This document shows positions 43,914 through 53,115 of a stretch of 64,000 nucleotides of DNA, in pieces (position 1 is the first letter of the stretch; each line of letters opens with the position of its first letter). Made by a program: the position numbers and the translations under genes. The stretch spans positions 62,001 through 126,000 of the forward strand of contig JNVT01000051.1 in the NCBI GenBank assembly GCA_000737985.1. The letters run 5' to 3'. Under the pieces are notes generated by a model. It saw only the letters and a list, made by a program, of their open reading frames with translations, was not told the DNA's origin and did no database searches. Origin of the DNA: Gammaproteobacteria bacterium MFB021. Lineage in GTDB: Bacteria > Pseudomonadota > Gammaproteobacteria > Pseudomonadales > Halomonadaceae.

Positions 43914-45020
43914 ATGCCCTTGCCCGCCAATATCCAGCGCAGCGATTTCGGCACCCTGCCCGATGGACGCCCGGTCAGCTGCTATCGGATCACCAACGAA
44001 AGCGGCATCGAGCTGCGGGTGATCGACTACGGCGGCATCATCCTCTCGCTGAAGACACCGGATCGTGATGGGCGGCTCGACGATATCGTTCTCGGCTTCG
44101 ATTCGCTGGCCGATTATCTCTCGCCGGCCTACCGTCAGGCCAACCCCTACTTTGGTGCCCTGATCGGACGTTACGCCAATCGTATCGGTGGCGCCGAATT
44201 CAGCCTGGCGGGCCAGCGCTACCGGCTGGCCAGCAACGATGGCGGCAACTCGCTGCACGGTGGCGACCCCGGCTTCGATCGTTGCCTGTGGCAGGCCGAG
44301 ACCTTCACCGAAGCCCGCGGCAGCGGCCTGGTACTGAGCCGTGTCAGTGACGATGGCGAGGCGGGCTATCCGGGGCGACTGAGCGTGCGTGTCAGCTATC
44401 TGCTGGGCGATGACGACAGCCTCGAGATCGCCTATCACGCCGAGACCACTCGGGCGACCCCGGTCAATCTGACCCAGCACAGCTACTTCAACCTGCGCGG
44501 CGAGGGCAATGGCGATGTGCTCGACCACCGCCTGATGCTGGCGGCCAGCGCCTTCACCCCGGTCGACGAGCAGCTGATTCCCAGCGGCGAGATCGCGCCG
44601 GTGGCGGGCACGCCGTTCGATTTCACCTCGCCGATGGCGATCGGCGCGCGCTCGCGCCAGCGCCATCCGCAGCTGCTGCGGGCCGGCGGCTATGATCACA
44701 ATTTCGTGCTCGATGGCGGCGAGTCCGACGACCACGGTCTCAGGTTCGCGGCGCGGGTGACCGAGCCCGAGAGTGGTCGGGTGCTCGAGGTCGCCACCAG
44801 CGAGCCGGGCCTGCAGTTCTACGCCGGCAACGCGCTCGATGGCACGCTGACAGGCAAGGCCGGCCAGCCCTACCGACAGCATGCCGGGCTGGCGCTGGAG
44901 ACCCAGCACTTCCCCGATTCGCCGCATCGGCCCGATTTCCCCGATACGATCCTGCAGCCGGGTGAGGTCTACCGGTCGCGCACCCGCTATCGCTTTTCCT
45001 GCCTTGCCGCTTCCGTCTGA
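43914..45020 (+). CDS. galM: Aldose 1-epimerase
   Basis: A 368-residue mutarotase that interconverts alpha and beta anomers of aldoses such as galactose, glucose and arabinose. Catalytic-region motifs: NSLHGGDPGFD (His), LTQHSYFNLRG (His), and LETQHFPDSPHRPDFP near the C-terminus (Glu). No signal peptide, so cytoplasmic. It starts about 130 bases from the divergent LysR gene and precedes the araFGH importer, whose sugar it would equilibrate. Confidence 0.95.
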   Translation: MPLPANIQRSDFGTLPDGRPVSCYRITNESGIELRVIDYGGIILSLKTPDRDGRLDDIVLGFDSLADYLSPAYRQANPYFGALIGRYANRIGGAEFSLAGQRYRLASNDGGNSLHGGDPGFDRCLWQAETFTEARGSGLVLSRVSDDGEAGYPGRLSVRVSYLLGDDDSLEIAYHAETTRATPVNLTQHSYFNLRGEGNGDVLDHRLMLAASAFTPVDEQLIPSGEIAPVAGTPFDFTSPMAIGARSRQRHPQLLRAGGYDHNFVLDGGESDDHGLRFAARVTEPESGRVLEVATSEPGLQFYAGNALDGTLTGKAGQPYRQHAGLALETQHFPDSPHRPDFPDTILQPGEVYRSRTRYRFSCLAASV

Positions 45021-45224
45021 GAGAGGGTTGGCAGCACGACCCTGCCTCGGCCCGTGGTGATCTGAACCCGGCCCCGACAGGGTACTGCGATGCGCGCCAG
45101 GCGGGGCCGTTCGGCTTTAGTTGATAGCGTTAACGAAAGTCGCGGAAGACTTTAGTCTGGCGCTATCGACCCATCGCAGACGGCGGCCCCGCGCCGCGTC
45201 TCGTGTTTCTCCCGCTGGATACCC

Positions 45225-45241
45225 ATTTGCGTATCGCAAAT
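45225..45241. promoter_or_regulatory. Perfect 17-base dyad upstream of araF
   Basis: ATTTGCG and CGCAAAT flank TAT. The inner T-N11-A arrangement is the kind of site LysR proteins bind. It lies 13 bases before the motif shared with gntP and 120 bases before the araF start. Confidence 0.5.
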
Positions 45242-45253
45242 CGCGCTCCTCGT

Positions 45254-45269
45254 TATTAGTTGGTTATTG
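45254..45269 (+). promoter_or_regulatory. Shared promoter motif, araF copy
   Basis: TATTAGTTGGTTATTG, identical over 16 bases to 49178-49193 before gntP. It lies 92 bases before the araF ATG. Confidence 0.6.
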
Positions 45270-45360
45270 CGGCAGCGCTTATCGTCGAGCGCGTATGGCG
45301 CCGGCTCCCGGCGCGCCAAGAATGATAACCACGCGCCCATGAGGGCAGGGAGAGAGTCGC

Positions 45361-46350
45361 ATGAATCGCAAGGTCATACCGTCGCTGCTGGCGCTGGGCG
45401 TCAGCCTGAGTCTGTGCTTCACGCCTGCGCTGGCGCAGGACGAGGTCAAGATCGGTTTCATCGTCAAGAAGCCGGAGCAGGCCTGGTTCATCAATGAGCA
45501 GGATGCAGCGACCAAGCTCGGCCAGGAGAAGGGCTTCGAGGTGGTGCGGCTGGCCGGCGAGGATGGCCAGCAGGTGCTGAGCGCGATCGACAATCTCAAC
45601 TCCCAGGGCGCGCAGGGCTTCGTGATCTGCCCGCCGGACGTACGCCTGGGGCCGGCGATCGCCAACCGTGCCAAGCAGTACGGCATGAAAGTGGTGACCG
45701 TCGACGACCAGTTCCTGGGCGCCGACGGCAAGCCGATGGCGGATGTGCCTCACCTGGGCATGTCGGGCTACAAGATCGGGCGCCAGGTGGGTGAGGCGAT
45801 CGCCGCCGAGATGAAACGGCGCGGCTGGGACCCGCAGGAGGTGGCGGCGCTGCGTATCAGCAATAACGAGCTGCCCACCGCCAAGGCGCGCACCGACGGC
45901 GCCACCGACGCGCTGCTCGATGCCGGCTTCGTCAAGCAGAACATCTTCGATGCGCCACAGCAGAATACCGACACCAGCAGCGCCTTCGCTGCGGCCTCGC
46001 CGGTGTTCTCCAAGAACGGGCGCTTCGAACACTGGGTGATCTACGCCCTCAACGAGGAGAGCGTGCTCGGCGGCGTGCGCGCCAGTGAACAGTACGGCCT
46101 CTCTCCGGAGCAGGTTATCGGCGTCGGCATCAACGGCTCGGGCGCCGCCTTCGCCGAGTTCTCGCGCCAGAAGCCGACCGGCTTCTACGGCACCGTGGCG
46201 GTGAGTTCGACCATGCATGGGCGCCAGAGCGCCGACAATCTCTACACCTGGATCACCCAGGACAAGAAACCCCCGGCCAATACCGAAACCACCGGCACGC
46301 TGATGACTCGCGACAACTGGCAGCAGGTGCGCGCCGACCTGGGGCTCTGA
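45361..46350 (+). CDS. araF: L-arabinose ABC transporter substrate-binding protein
   Basis: A 329-residue periplasmic binding protein with a signal peptide (cleavage after ALA near residue 25). The mature start EVKIGFIVKKPEQAWF, plus GFVICPPDVRLGPAI, VDDQFLGADGKPM and VIGVGINGSGAAFAEF, align well with E. coli AraF, so arabinose (possibly also galactose or fucose) is the likely ligand. GAGAG precedes the ATG. araG and araH follow. A GC-rich hairpin in the gap after araF would let the binding protein be made in excess. Confidence 0.93.
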   Translation: MNRKVIPSLLALGVSLSLCFTPALAQDEVKIGFIVKKPEQAWFINEQDAATKLGQEKGFEVVRLAGEDGQQVLSAIDNLNSQGAQGFVICPPDVRLGPAIANRAKQYGMKVVTVDDQFLGADGKPMADVPHLGMSGYKIGRQVGEAIAAEMKRRGWDPQEVAALRISNNELPTAKARTDGATDALLDAGFVKQNIFDAPQQNTDTSSAFAAASPVFSKNGRFEHWVIYALNEESVLGGVRASEQYGLSPEQVIGVGINGSGAAFAEFSRQKPTGFYGTVAVSSTMHGRQSADNLYTWITQDKKPPANTETTGTLMTRDNWQQVRADLGL

Positions 46351-46428
46351 GCGCGTGACGCGACGGTGCCCGCGGGCGCCGCCACGGCCGCTGCCAGCGA
46401 TCCCTGCACTGTCTTCAGTGTTCACCCC

Positions 46429-46445
46429 CGCGGCCGATGGCCGCG
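46429..46445 (+). other. Hairpin between araF and araG
   Basis: CGCGGCC and GGCCGCG form a perfect seven-base-pair stem with a GAT loop, just before the araG ribosome site. Such hairpins commonly protect or terminate the binding-protein mRNA in sugar ABC operons. Confidence 0.45.
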
Positions 46446-46460
46446 ACCAGGAGAGTCGAG

Positions 46461-47960
46461 ATGGCGAATTCCCCAGCCTATCTGCGCGTCGAGGGCGTCA
46501 CGGTGACCTTTCCCGGGGTCAAGGCCCTCGATGCGGTCAGCTTCGAGGCCCGCCGTGGCGAAGTGCACGCGCTGATGGGCGAGAACGGCGCGGGCAAGTC
46601 GACCCTGCTCAAGGTGCTCAGCGGCGTCAACAAGGTCACCGACGGCGCCCTGTGGATCGACGGCGAGCGCCACGTGTTCGCCAACGCCCGCGAGGCGCTC
46701 GCCCGCGGGGTGGCGATCATCTACCAGGAACTGACGCTGTCGCCCAACCTTTCGGTGGCCGAGAACCTGCTGCTGGGCCAACTGCCGGTGCGATACGGCA
46801 TGGTCGACCGGCGCGCCCTGCGCCGGCGAGCGCTGGCCATTCTCGAGGAGCTGGGCGAGGGCGCCATTCACCCCGCGACCAAGGTGCGCGAGCTCTCCAT
46901 CGGCCAGCAGCAGATGATCGAGATCGGCCGCGCGCTGCTGCGCGATGCGCGCATCATCGCCTTCGACGAGCCCACCAGCTCGCTGTCGGTTCAGGAGACG
47001 CGCCATCTCAAGCGCATCGTGGCGCGGCTGCGCGACGAGGGCCGGGTGGTGCTCTACGTCACCCATCGCATGGAGGAGGTGTTCGAGATGTGCGATGCGG
47101 TCACGGTGTTTCGTGACGGGCGCCATATTCGGACCCACCCGACCCTCGACGGGCTCGATCACGACACCCTGGTCAGCGAGATGGTCGGGCGCGAGATCGA
47201 GGATGTCTACGGCTACCGCCCGCGTCAGCACGGTGAGGTGCTGATGCGCCTGGAGGGGATCGCGGGGCGCGGGGTGCGCGCGCCGGTGTCGCTGGAGATT
47301 CGTCGTGGCGAGGTGCTGGGTCTGTTCGGGCTGGTGGGCGCTGGACGTAGCGAACTGATGCGCCTGGTCTGCGGCGCCGAGCGCGCCTCGGCGGGGCAGG
47401 TGGTGTTCGCCGGCGAGGCGCGGCGTTTCGCCAGCGCGCGGGCGGCGATTCGCGCCGGCATCGCGATGTGCCCCGAGGATCGCAAGTCCCAGGGTATCTT
47501 TCCGGTCGCCAGCGTTGCCGACAACCTCAATATCAGCTGCCGGCGTTTCTTCCGCCGCTGGGGCGTGTTTCGCCATGTCGCCCGCGAGACCGAGAACGCG
47601 CATCACTATATCCGCCAGTTGCGGATCAAGACGCCCGGGCCGCGTACGCCGATCGCCAATCTCTCCGGTGGCAACCAGCAGAAGGTGATCCTGGCGCGCT
47701 GGCTGGCCGAGCAGATCGAGCTGTTCGTGATGGACGAGCCGACCCGCGGCATCGACGTCGGCGCTCGGCGCGATATCTATGCGCTGCTCTACGATCTCGC
47801 CGAGCGGGGCAAGAGCGTGCTGGTGATCTCCAGCGATCTCGCCGAGGTGAGCTCGATCTGCGACCGCATCGGGGTGATGCGCGACGGCGAACTGATCGAG
47901 GTGATCCCGCGCGAGGAGGCCACCCCCGAGCGCCTGCTCGGCCTGGCGCTGCCGGCGTGA
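46461..47960 (+). CDS. araG: L-arabinose ABC transporter ATPase
   Basis: A 499-residue double ATPase of the sugar importer. The first domain has Walker [10 protein letters not shown] (near residue 40-48), signature LSIGQ and FDEPTSSL. The second has the degenerate Walker [10 protein letters not shown] usual for this family, signature LSGGNQQK and [13 protein letters not shown]. This matches AraG/MglA/RbsA organisation. The ATG at 46461 follows CAGGAGAG by five bases; an in-frame ATG at 46437 lies within the hairpin region and is less likely. araH follows after 69 bases. Confidence 0.95.
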   Translation: MANSPAYLRVEGVTVTFPGVKALDAVSFEARRGEVHALMGENGAGKSTLLKVLSGVNKVTDGALWIDGERHVFANAREALARGVAIIYQELTLSPNLSVAENLLLGQLPVRYGMVDRRALRRRALAILEELGEGAIHPATKVRELSIGQQQMIEIGRALLRDARIIAFDEPTSSLSVQETRHLKRIVARLRDEGRVVLYVTHRMEEVFEMCDAVTVFRDGRHIRTHPTLDGLDHDTLVSEMVGREIEDVYGYRPRQHGEVLMRLEGIAGRGVRAPVSLEIRRGEVLGLFGLVGAGRSELMRLVCGAERASAGQVVFAGEARRFASARAAIRAGIAMCPEDRKSQGIFPVASVADNLNISCRRFFRRWGVFRHVARETENAHHYIRQLRIKTPGPRTPIANLSGGNQQKVILARWLAEQIELFVMDEPTRGIDVGARRDIYALLYDLAERGKSVLVISSDLAEVSSICDRIGVMRDGELIEVIPREEATPERLLGLALPA

Positions 47961-48029
47961 GCCACGGTCCAACCGAGCGCGCCGCTGGCGATCTCTATCG
48001 ACCTTTTTCGTTCCAGAGGATGACCCCGC

Positions 48030-49031
48030 ATGTCCAGTGACAAACTCGTCTCCCAGGCAGCGCCGGCCGCGGTAGGTCGGCGCGGGCTGCCCAAGCCGCT
48101 GCGCACCCTGCTCGATACCTCGGGGCTGATTGCCGTATTCGTGCTGCTGTTCATCGGCCTCTCGGTGCTGGTGCCGGACTTCCTGACCGGGCGCAACATC
48201 GTTGGCCTGCTGCTGTCGGTGACCCTGATCGGCACTATCGCCACCACCATGATGATGGTGCTGGCGCTGGGTGAGGTGGATTTGTCGGTCGCCTCGATCG
48301 TCGCCTTTGCCGGCGTGGTGGCGGCGATGGTCACTTCCAATACCGGCAGCGTCGTCGTCGGGGTGCTGGTGGGGGTTGCCGCCGGCGCCGCGGTGGGCGC
48401 CTTCAACGGTTTCGTGGTGGCGCGCTTCGGCATCAATTCGCTGATCGCCACCCTGGCGGCGATGGAGTTCGTGCGCGGTCTGGCCTACATCACCTCCGGC
48501 GGCGACGCGGTGATGATCACCGTGCCCGGCTTCTTCGACCTCGGCAGTGCCGCCTTTCTTGGCCTGACCCTGCCGGTGTGGACCATGATCGCCTGCTTCG
48601 TGGTGTTCGGCGTGGTGCTCAACCTGACCGCATTCGGCCGCAATACCCTGGCCACCGGTGGCAACGCCGAAGCCGCGGCGCTGGCCGGGGTCAACGTGCG
48701 CCGGCTCAAGATCATCGTGTTCGCGCTGCAGGGGCTGGTGGCGGGCATCGCCGGCGTCCTGCTCACCTCGCGCATGGGCCTGGGCGACCCCAATACCTCA
48801 CAGGGGCTGGAGCTGGCGGTGATCTCCGCCTGCGTGCTGGGCGGGGTCTCGCTCTCCGGTGGGGTCGCCTCGATCACCGGGGTGCTGGTGGGGGTATTGA
48901 TCATGGGCTGTGTGCAGAACGCCATGGGGCTGCTCAACGTGCCGACCTTCTATCAATACCTGGTACGCGGCGCGATCCTGCTGCTGGCGGTGATGTTCGA
49001 TCGCTGGAAACAGGCGCGACGGGCGGGGTGA
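48030..49031 (+). CDS. araH: L-arabinose ABC transporter permease
   Basis: A 333-residue inner-membrane permease of the AraH/RbsC type with about ten hydrophobic segments. The conserved NVVGLLLS-like entry region (NIVGLLLSVTLIGTIA), GEVDLSVAS, and the EAAALAGVNVRRLKI coupling helix followed by the GGVSLSGGVASITGVLVG block are typical. It forms the channel with AraG as motor. It ends the araFGH set. Confidence 0.95.
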   Translation: MSSDKLVSQAAPAAVGRRGLPKPLRTLLDTSGLIAVFVLLFIGLSVLVPDFLTGRNIVGLLLSVTLIGTIATTMMMVLALGEVDLSVASIVAFAGVVAAMVTSNTGSVVVGVLVGVAAGAAVGAFNGFVVARFGINSLIATLAAMEFVRGLAYITSGGDAVMITVPGFFDLGSAAFLGLTLPVWTMIACFVVFGVVLNLTAFGRNTLATGGNAEAAALAGVNVRRLKIIVFALQGLVAGIAGVLLTSRMGLGDPNTSQGLELAVISACVLGGVSLSGGVASITGVLVGVLIMGCVQNAMGLLNVPTFYQYLVRGAILLLAVMFDRWKQARRAG

Positions 49032-49177
49032 GCGGCGACGATCTGGCCTACGACTTTGGTCTCCGGTGGCTCGACTTTGGTCTGGGTCGCGCCAGCCGCC
49101 ACGGTGGGACGCGGCAGACGGGGTGCCGGCTTCGTAAGATTGATATTAAAAAATATATCTTAAAAAGCCTAAATTGC

Positions 49178-49193
49178 TATTAGTTGGTTATTG
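49178..49193 (+). promoter_or_regulatory. Shared promoter motif, gntP copy
   Basis: TATTAGTTGGTTATTG, identical to the araF copy at 45254-45269. It begins 105 bases after the start of a GACTTTGGTCTGG motif; in the araF region the same distance is 106. Confidence 0.6.
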
Positions 49194-49230
49194 ACCTCCG
49201 CCCGTAACGTGCAGGCTTCCACGCCAAGAC

Positions 49231-49250
49231 GCCCGGGCCATCGCCCGGGC
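49231..49250 (+). other. Leader hairpin before gntP
   Basis: An eight-base-pair perfect stem with a CATC loop ends four bases before the GAGGAGG ribosome site. It could modulate translation of the permease or act as a late terminator of araFGH transcripts. Confidence 0.4.
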
Positions 49251-49266
49251 CCGTGAGGAGGAGTTC

Positions 49267-50667
49267 ATGCAAGAGAGCGCACAGGCGGCTTCGGGATTGT
49301 CGACCCTGGGCCTGATGGGGATTGCGGCGCTGGCCATCGCCATCCTGCTGGTGCTGATCATCCGGGTACGGCTGCATCCGTTCTTTGCCCTGGTGATCGT
49401 CAGTATCGGCACCGCGCTGGCCACCGGTATCTCGGTCGCCGACCTGCTGCCGACGCTGCTCGGGGGGTTCGGCAAGACCCTGGGTAACGTGGCGCTGTTG
49501 ATCGGCTTCGGAGCGGTGCTCGGTCGCCTGGTGGCGGTTTCCGGCGGGGCGCGGGTGCTGGCCGACACGCTGATTCGTCTGTTCGGACGTGACAAGGCCC
49601 CGTTGGGTCTGTCGATTGCGTGTCTGCTGTTCGGCTTTCCGATCTTTCTCGACGCCGCCTTCGTGGTGATGCTGCCGGTGATCTACTCGGTGGCCCGCGA
49701 GCTCAAGGCCTCGCTGTTGCTCTATGGCTTGCCGGCCGCCGGCGCCTTTCTGGTGATGCATGCGCTGATGCCGCCGCATCCGGGGCCGGTGGCCGCGGCG
49801 GTGTTCTTGCACGCGGATATCGGTCAGGTGCTGTTCGTGGCGCTGCTGGTGGGGCTGCCGACCTGGTATCTCATGGGCTATCGGCTGTCGCTGTCCCTGG
49901 CCCGTCGCGCCCCCTTCCAGCGTGTGCCCGATCTGATGGGGGGCGAGCAGGAGCAGGTCCCTGCGGCCCGGCGTCCGGCGTTTGCCACCGTGCTGCTGGT
50001 ACTGTTGCTGCCGCTGGCGCTGATCTTTCTCAATACCGGGCTGTCGACGCTGGCCCAGAGTGGGGCGATCGCCGCCGATGGCGCCCTGGTGCACGCGCTG
50101 ATGCTGATCGGCGAGACGCCGATCGCGATGCTCATCAGCACCTGTGTGGCGATGTGGCTGCTGGTGTTGCGTTCACGCGAGCGCGGCGCGATGGAGTCGA
50201 TCAACGAGATCGTCGAGCAGGCGCTGGCGCCGGTCTGCAGCATCATCCTGATCACCGGGGCCGGTGGCATGTTCGGCGGGGTGCTGACGGCCAGCGGCAT
50301 AGGCGACGCGCTGGCGGACAGTCTGCAGACGCTGGGTATGCCGGTGATCCTCGCCGGCTACGTGATCGCCGCGGTGATCCGTGTGGCCCAGGGTTCGGCC
50401 ACCGTGGCCGGTACCACCGCCGCCGGCATCATGGCCCCGGTGGTCCTCGCCGATCCCTCGCTGGCCGGGCTGCCGGCGGCCTGCATCACCGTGGCGATCG
50501 TCGCCGGCGCGATCGGCTATTCGCACGTCAACGATTCCGGTTTCTGGCTGGTGGGGCGTTTTCTCGCCGTCGATACCAAGACCATGCTCAAGACCTGGAC
50601 CGTGATTTCCACCGCGATCTCGCTGCTGGCCTTCGCCCTGGCCTGGCTGCTGTTCGCGGCGCTGTAG
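49267..50667 (+). CDS. GntP-family sugar acid permease
   Basis: A 466-residue inner-membrane carrier of the GntP family, which imports gluconate and related aldonates by proton symport. About 12 hydrophobic segments; the family block FGFPIFLDAAFVVMLPV, the ALMPPHPGP motif and the C-terminal RVAQGSATVAGTTAAGI and NDSGFWLVGRF blocks are clear. It lies between araFGH and an arabinonate-type dehydratase, so arabinonate is a plausible substrate. GAGGAGG precedes the start. It shares promoter motifs with araF. Confidence 0.92.
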   Translation: MQESAQAASGLSTLGLMGIAALAIAILLVLIIRVRLHPFFALVIVSIGTALATGISVADLLPTLLGGFGKTLGNVALLIGFGAVLGRLVAVSGGARVLADTLIRLFGRDKAPLGLSIACLLFGFPIFLDAAFVVMLPVIYSVARELKASLLLYGLPAAGAFLVMHALMPPHPGPVAAAVFLHADIGQVLFVALLVGLPTWYLMGYRLSLSLARRAPFQRVPDLMGGEQEQVPAARRPAFATVLLVLLLPLALIFLNTGLSTLAQSGAIAADGALVHALMLIGETPIAMLISTCVAMWLLVLRSRERGAMESINEIVEQALAPVCSIILITGAGGMFGGVLTASGIGDALADSLQTLGMPVILAGYVIAAVIRVAQGSATVAGTTAAGIMAPVVLADPSLAGLPAACITVAIVAGAIGYSHVNDSGFWLVGRFLAVDTKTMLKTWTVISTAISLLAFALAWLLFAAL

Positions 50668-50696
50668 GCACGACCCTGACACGTACTAGACCCTGC

Positions 50697-50716
50697 GGGG
50701 CCGCGCTGCCGGCCCC
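50697..50716 (+). other. Hairpin between gntP and the dehydratase gene
   Basis: GGGGCCG and CGGCCCC form a seven-base-pair stem with a six-base loop. There is no T tract; it is an intra-operon structure. Confidence 0.35.
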
Positions 50717-50737
50717 GGCGGACCAAGGAGAGACGAG

Positions 50738-52492
50738 ATGAGCGATGCTGGCGACAAGACCCCGCGACTGCGCTCCGCGGAGTGGTTTGGCCGGGCCGAC
50801 AAAAACGGCTTCATGTACCGTAGCTGGATGAAGAATCAGGGCATTCCGGACCACGAATTCCAGGGCAAGCCGATCATCGGCATCTGCAACACCTGGTCGG
50901 AACTGACGCCCTGCAACGCCCATTTCCGCAAGCTCGCCGAGCACGTCAAGCAAGGGGTGCTCGAGGCGGGGGGGTATCCGGTGGAGTTCCCGGTGTTCTC
51001 CAACGGTGAGTCCAATCTGCGCCCCACGGCGATGTTCACCCGCAATCTGGCGAGCATGGATGTCGAGGAGGCGATCCGCGGCAATCCCATCGACGGCGTG
51101 GTGCTGCTGGTGGGCTGCGACAAGACCACCCCGGCACTGCTGATGGGCGCGGCGAGCTGCGATATTCCGGCGATCGTGGTGACCGGCGGGCCGATGCTCA
51201 ACGGCAAGCACCAGGGCAAGGATATCGGCTCCGGCACGGTGGTGTGGCAGCTCTCCGAGCAGGTCAAGGCGGGCCAGATCTCGATGCACGACTTCATGGC
51301 GGCAGAGGCGGGCATGTCGCGCTCGGCGGGCACCTGCAACACCATGGGCACGGCCTCGACGATGGCCTGCATGGCCGAGTCGCTGGGGGTCTCGCTGCCC
51401 CACAATGCCGCCATCCCGGCGGTGGACTCACGCCGCTACGTGCTCGCCCATCTCTCCGGCAACCGTATCGTCGAGATGGTCCACGAGGACCTCAAGCTGT
51501 CGAAGATCCTCACCCGCGAGGCGTTCGAGAACGCCATTCGCACCAATGCCGCCATCGGCGGCTCGACCAATGCGGTGATCCACCTCAAGGCGATCGCCGG
51601 GCGTATCGGGGTCGACCTGCCACTGGACGATTGGACCCGAATCGGTCGCGGCACGCCGACGATCGTCGACCTGCAGCCCTCCGGGCGCTACCTGATGGAG
51701 GAGTTCTATTACGCTGGCGGCCTGCCGGCGGTACTCAAGCGTCTGGGCGACGCCGACCGCCTGCCGCACCCGGACGCGCTGACGGTCAATGGTCGTACGC
51801 TGTGGGAAAACGTGCGCGAGGCGCCGCTCTACAACGAGGACGTGATCCGTCCGCTCGACAATCCGCTGCGTGATGACGGTGGCATGTGCATCCTGCGCGG
51901 CAACCTGGCGCCCAACGGTGCGGTGCTCAAGCCCTCTGCGGCGACCGCGGCACTGATGACCCATCGCGGCCGCGCGGTGGTGTTCGAGAACTTCGACGAC
52001 TACAAGGCGCGCATCAACGACCCCGATCTGGAAGTCTCGCCGGACGATATCCTGGTGATGAAGCACTGCGGCCCGCGGGGTTACCACGGCATGGCCGAGG
52101 TCGGCAACATGGGTCTGCCGCCGAAGATCCTCGAGCAGGGTATCACCGACATGGTGCGCATCTCGGATGCCCGCATGAGCGGCACCGCCTACGGCACCGT
52201 GGTGCTCCACGTGGCCCCGGAGGCGGCCGCCGGCGGCCCACTGGCGGCGGTCGAGAATGGTGACTGGATCAGCCTGGACTGCGACAGCGGCAAGCTCGAG
52301 CTGGAGGTCGACGATGCCGAGATCGCACGCCGCCTGGCTGCCGCCGACCCTACCGCGGCGTCGAACCAGATCGCCAGCAGCGGTGGTTATCGTCAACTCT
52401 ATATCGAGCACGTACTGCAGGCCGACGAAGGCTGTGACTTCGACTTCCTGCGCGGCTGTCGCGGCGCCGAGGTGCCACGCCACTCGCACTGA
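50738..52492 (+). CDS. L-arabinonate dehydratase (IlvD/Edd family)
   Basis: A 584-residue iron-sulfur dehydratase of the IlvD/Edd family, predicted to convert L-arabinonate to 2-keto-3-deoxy-L-arabinonate. Cysteines at 59 (LTPCNAH), 127 (VGCDKTTP) and 200 (GTCNTMGTAS) match the three cluster ligands of the characterised Rhizobium arabinonate dehydratase, and ARMSGTAYG near Ser481 is the catalytic-serine block. Overall sequence is much closer to that enzyme than to IlvD or Edd. D-fuconate or other aldonates may also be used. It lies just after the GntP carrier, and the AraF importer supports arabinose as the start of the route. No arabinose dehydrogenase or ketodeoxyarabinonate dehydratase is nearby. 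Confidence 0.88.
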   Translation: MSDAGDKTPRLRSAEWFGRADKNGFMYRSWMKNQGIPDHEFQGKPIIGICNTWSELTPCNAHFRKLAEHVKQGVLEAGGYPVEFPVFSNGESNLRPTAMFTRNLASMDVEEAIRGNPIDGVVLLVGCDKTTPALLMGAASCDIPAIVVTGGPMLNGKHQGKDIGSGTVVWQLSEQVKAGQISMHDFMAAEAGMSRSAGTCNTMGTASTMACMAESLGVSLPHNAAIPAVDSRRYVLAHLSGNRIVEMVHEDLKLSKILTREAFENAIRTNAAIGGSTNAVIHLKAIAGRIGVDLPLDDWTRIGRGTPTIVDLQPSGRYLMEEFYYAGGLPAVLKRLGDADRLPHPDALTVNGRTLWENVREAPLYNEDVIRPLDNPLRDDGGMCILRGNLAPNGAVLKPSAATAALMTHRGRAVVFENFDDYKARINDPDLEVSPDDILVMKHCGPRGYHGMAEVGNMGLPPKILEQGITDMVRISDARMSGTAYGTVVLHVAPEAAAGGPLAAVENGDWISLDCDSGKLELEVDDAEIARRLAAADPTAASNQIASSGGYRQLYIEHVLQADEGCDFDFLRGCRGAEVPRHSH

Positions 52493-52510
52493 GAGGCTGG
52501 TTCGGCGGAA

Positions 52511-52930
52511 TCACTCGCCTGTCAGGGTGGCGGTGATCCGGCGTGCGCCGCCGTGCTGGCGGTGCTCGCCCAGCCAGATGCCTTGCCAGGTACCGCTGAG
52601 CAGGCGGCCGTTGTCCACCGCCAGGGTCAGCTGGGTGCCGAACAGGCTGGCCAGCACGTGGGCGGGCATGTCATCCGGGCCTTCGAGGGTGTGACGCAGG
52701 CCGTCGAGCCGCTCGGGGGCGATCCGGGCGGCGAACAGCGCCATGTCATGGCGCACGTCGGGGTCGGCGTTCTCGTTCAGGGTCAGCGAGGCCGAGGTGT
52801 GCATCAGTTGGAGGTGGAGCAGGCCGGTCTGGATCTCTGCCAGTCGCGGCAGTGCCGCCAGGATCTCGTCGGTGACCAGATGAAAGCCGCGCGGGCGCGC
52901 GGAGAGCGTGAATTGCTGACGGTGCCACAT
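52511..52930 (-). CDS. yjbQ: YjbQ family protein (UPF0047)
   Basis: A 139-residue small protein of the YjbQ family; members show weak thiamine-phosphate synthase activity, but the true role is not known. The C-terminal half has the conserved [13 protein letters not shown] block and the [12 protein letters not shown] motif, with conserved histidines for metal binding. Length is standard. It is convergent with the dehydratase gene, 18 bases apart, so it belongs to another transcript. Confidence 0.93.
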   Translation of the reverse strand: MWHRQQFTLSARPRGFHLVTDEILAALPRLAEIQTGLLHLQLMHTSASLTLNENADPDVRHDMALFAARIAPERLDGLRHTLEGPDDMPAHVLASLFGTQLTLAVDNGRLLSGTWQGIWLGEHRQHGGARRITATLTGE

Positions 52931-53115
52931 GGTTGAGACGTCTCCGTGAGTATGTTGAGGGCGGGCATGCGTGGGACCAAAGTCCGCTGTTCATGCCGTT
53001 TGGCGCTGACCTACTCTGACACGTCCGGTCGCCCGGCTGCGAGGGTCGATGCCGAGAACCGAAATGCTCACCTCATGGGCAGTGTCGTCTTCATAGGTCA
53101 AACCAGGAGTGCGTC

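Larger units (their letters stand above)
45021..45360. promoter_or_regulatory. Regulatory region of araF
   Basis: 340 bases without a gene. It holds, in order: GATAGCG and its inverted copy CGCTATC (45123-45129 and 45161-45167); between them a GACTTTAGTCTGG motif (45148-45160); a perfect 17-base dyad, ATTTGCG-TAT-CGCAAAT (45225-45241); and TATTAGTTGGTTATTG (45254-45269). The second and last motifs recur before gntP. This is a dense operator region for the arabinose importer. Confidence 0.65.
49032..49266. promoter_or_regulatory. Regulatory region of gntP
   Basis: 235 bases holding two GACTTTGGTCT motifs (from 49052 and 49073), a very AT-rich tract (49139-49170) and TATTAGTTGGTTATTG (49178-49193). 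Then a GCCCGGGC-CATC-GCCCGGGC hairpin (49231-49250) stands directly before the GAGGAGG ribosome site. The motif pair and its spacing mirror the araF region. Confidence 0.6.
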
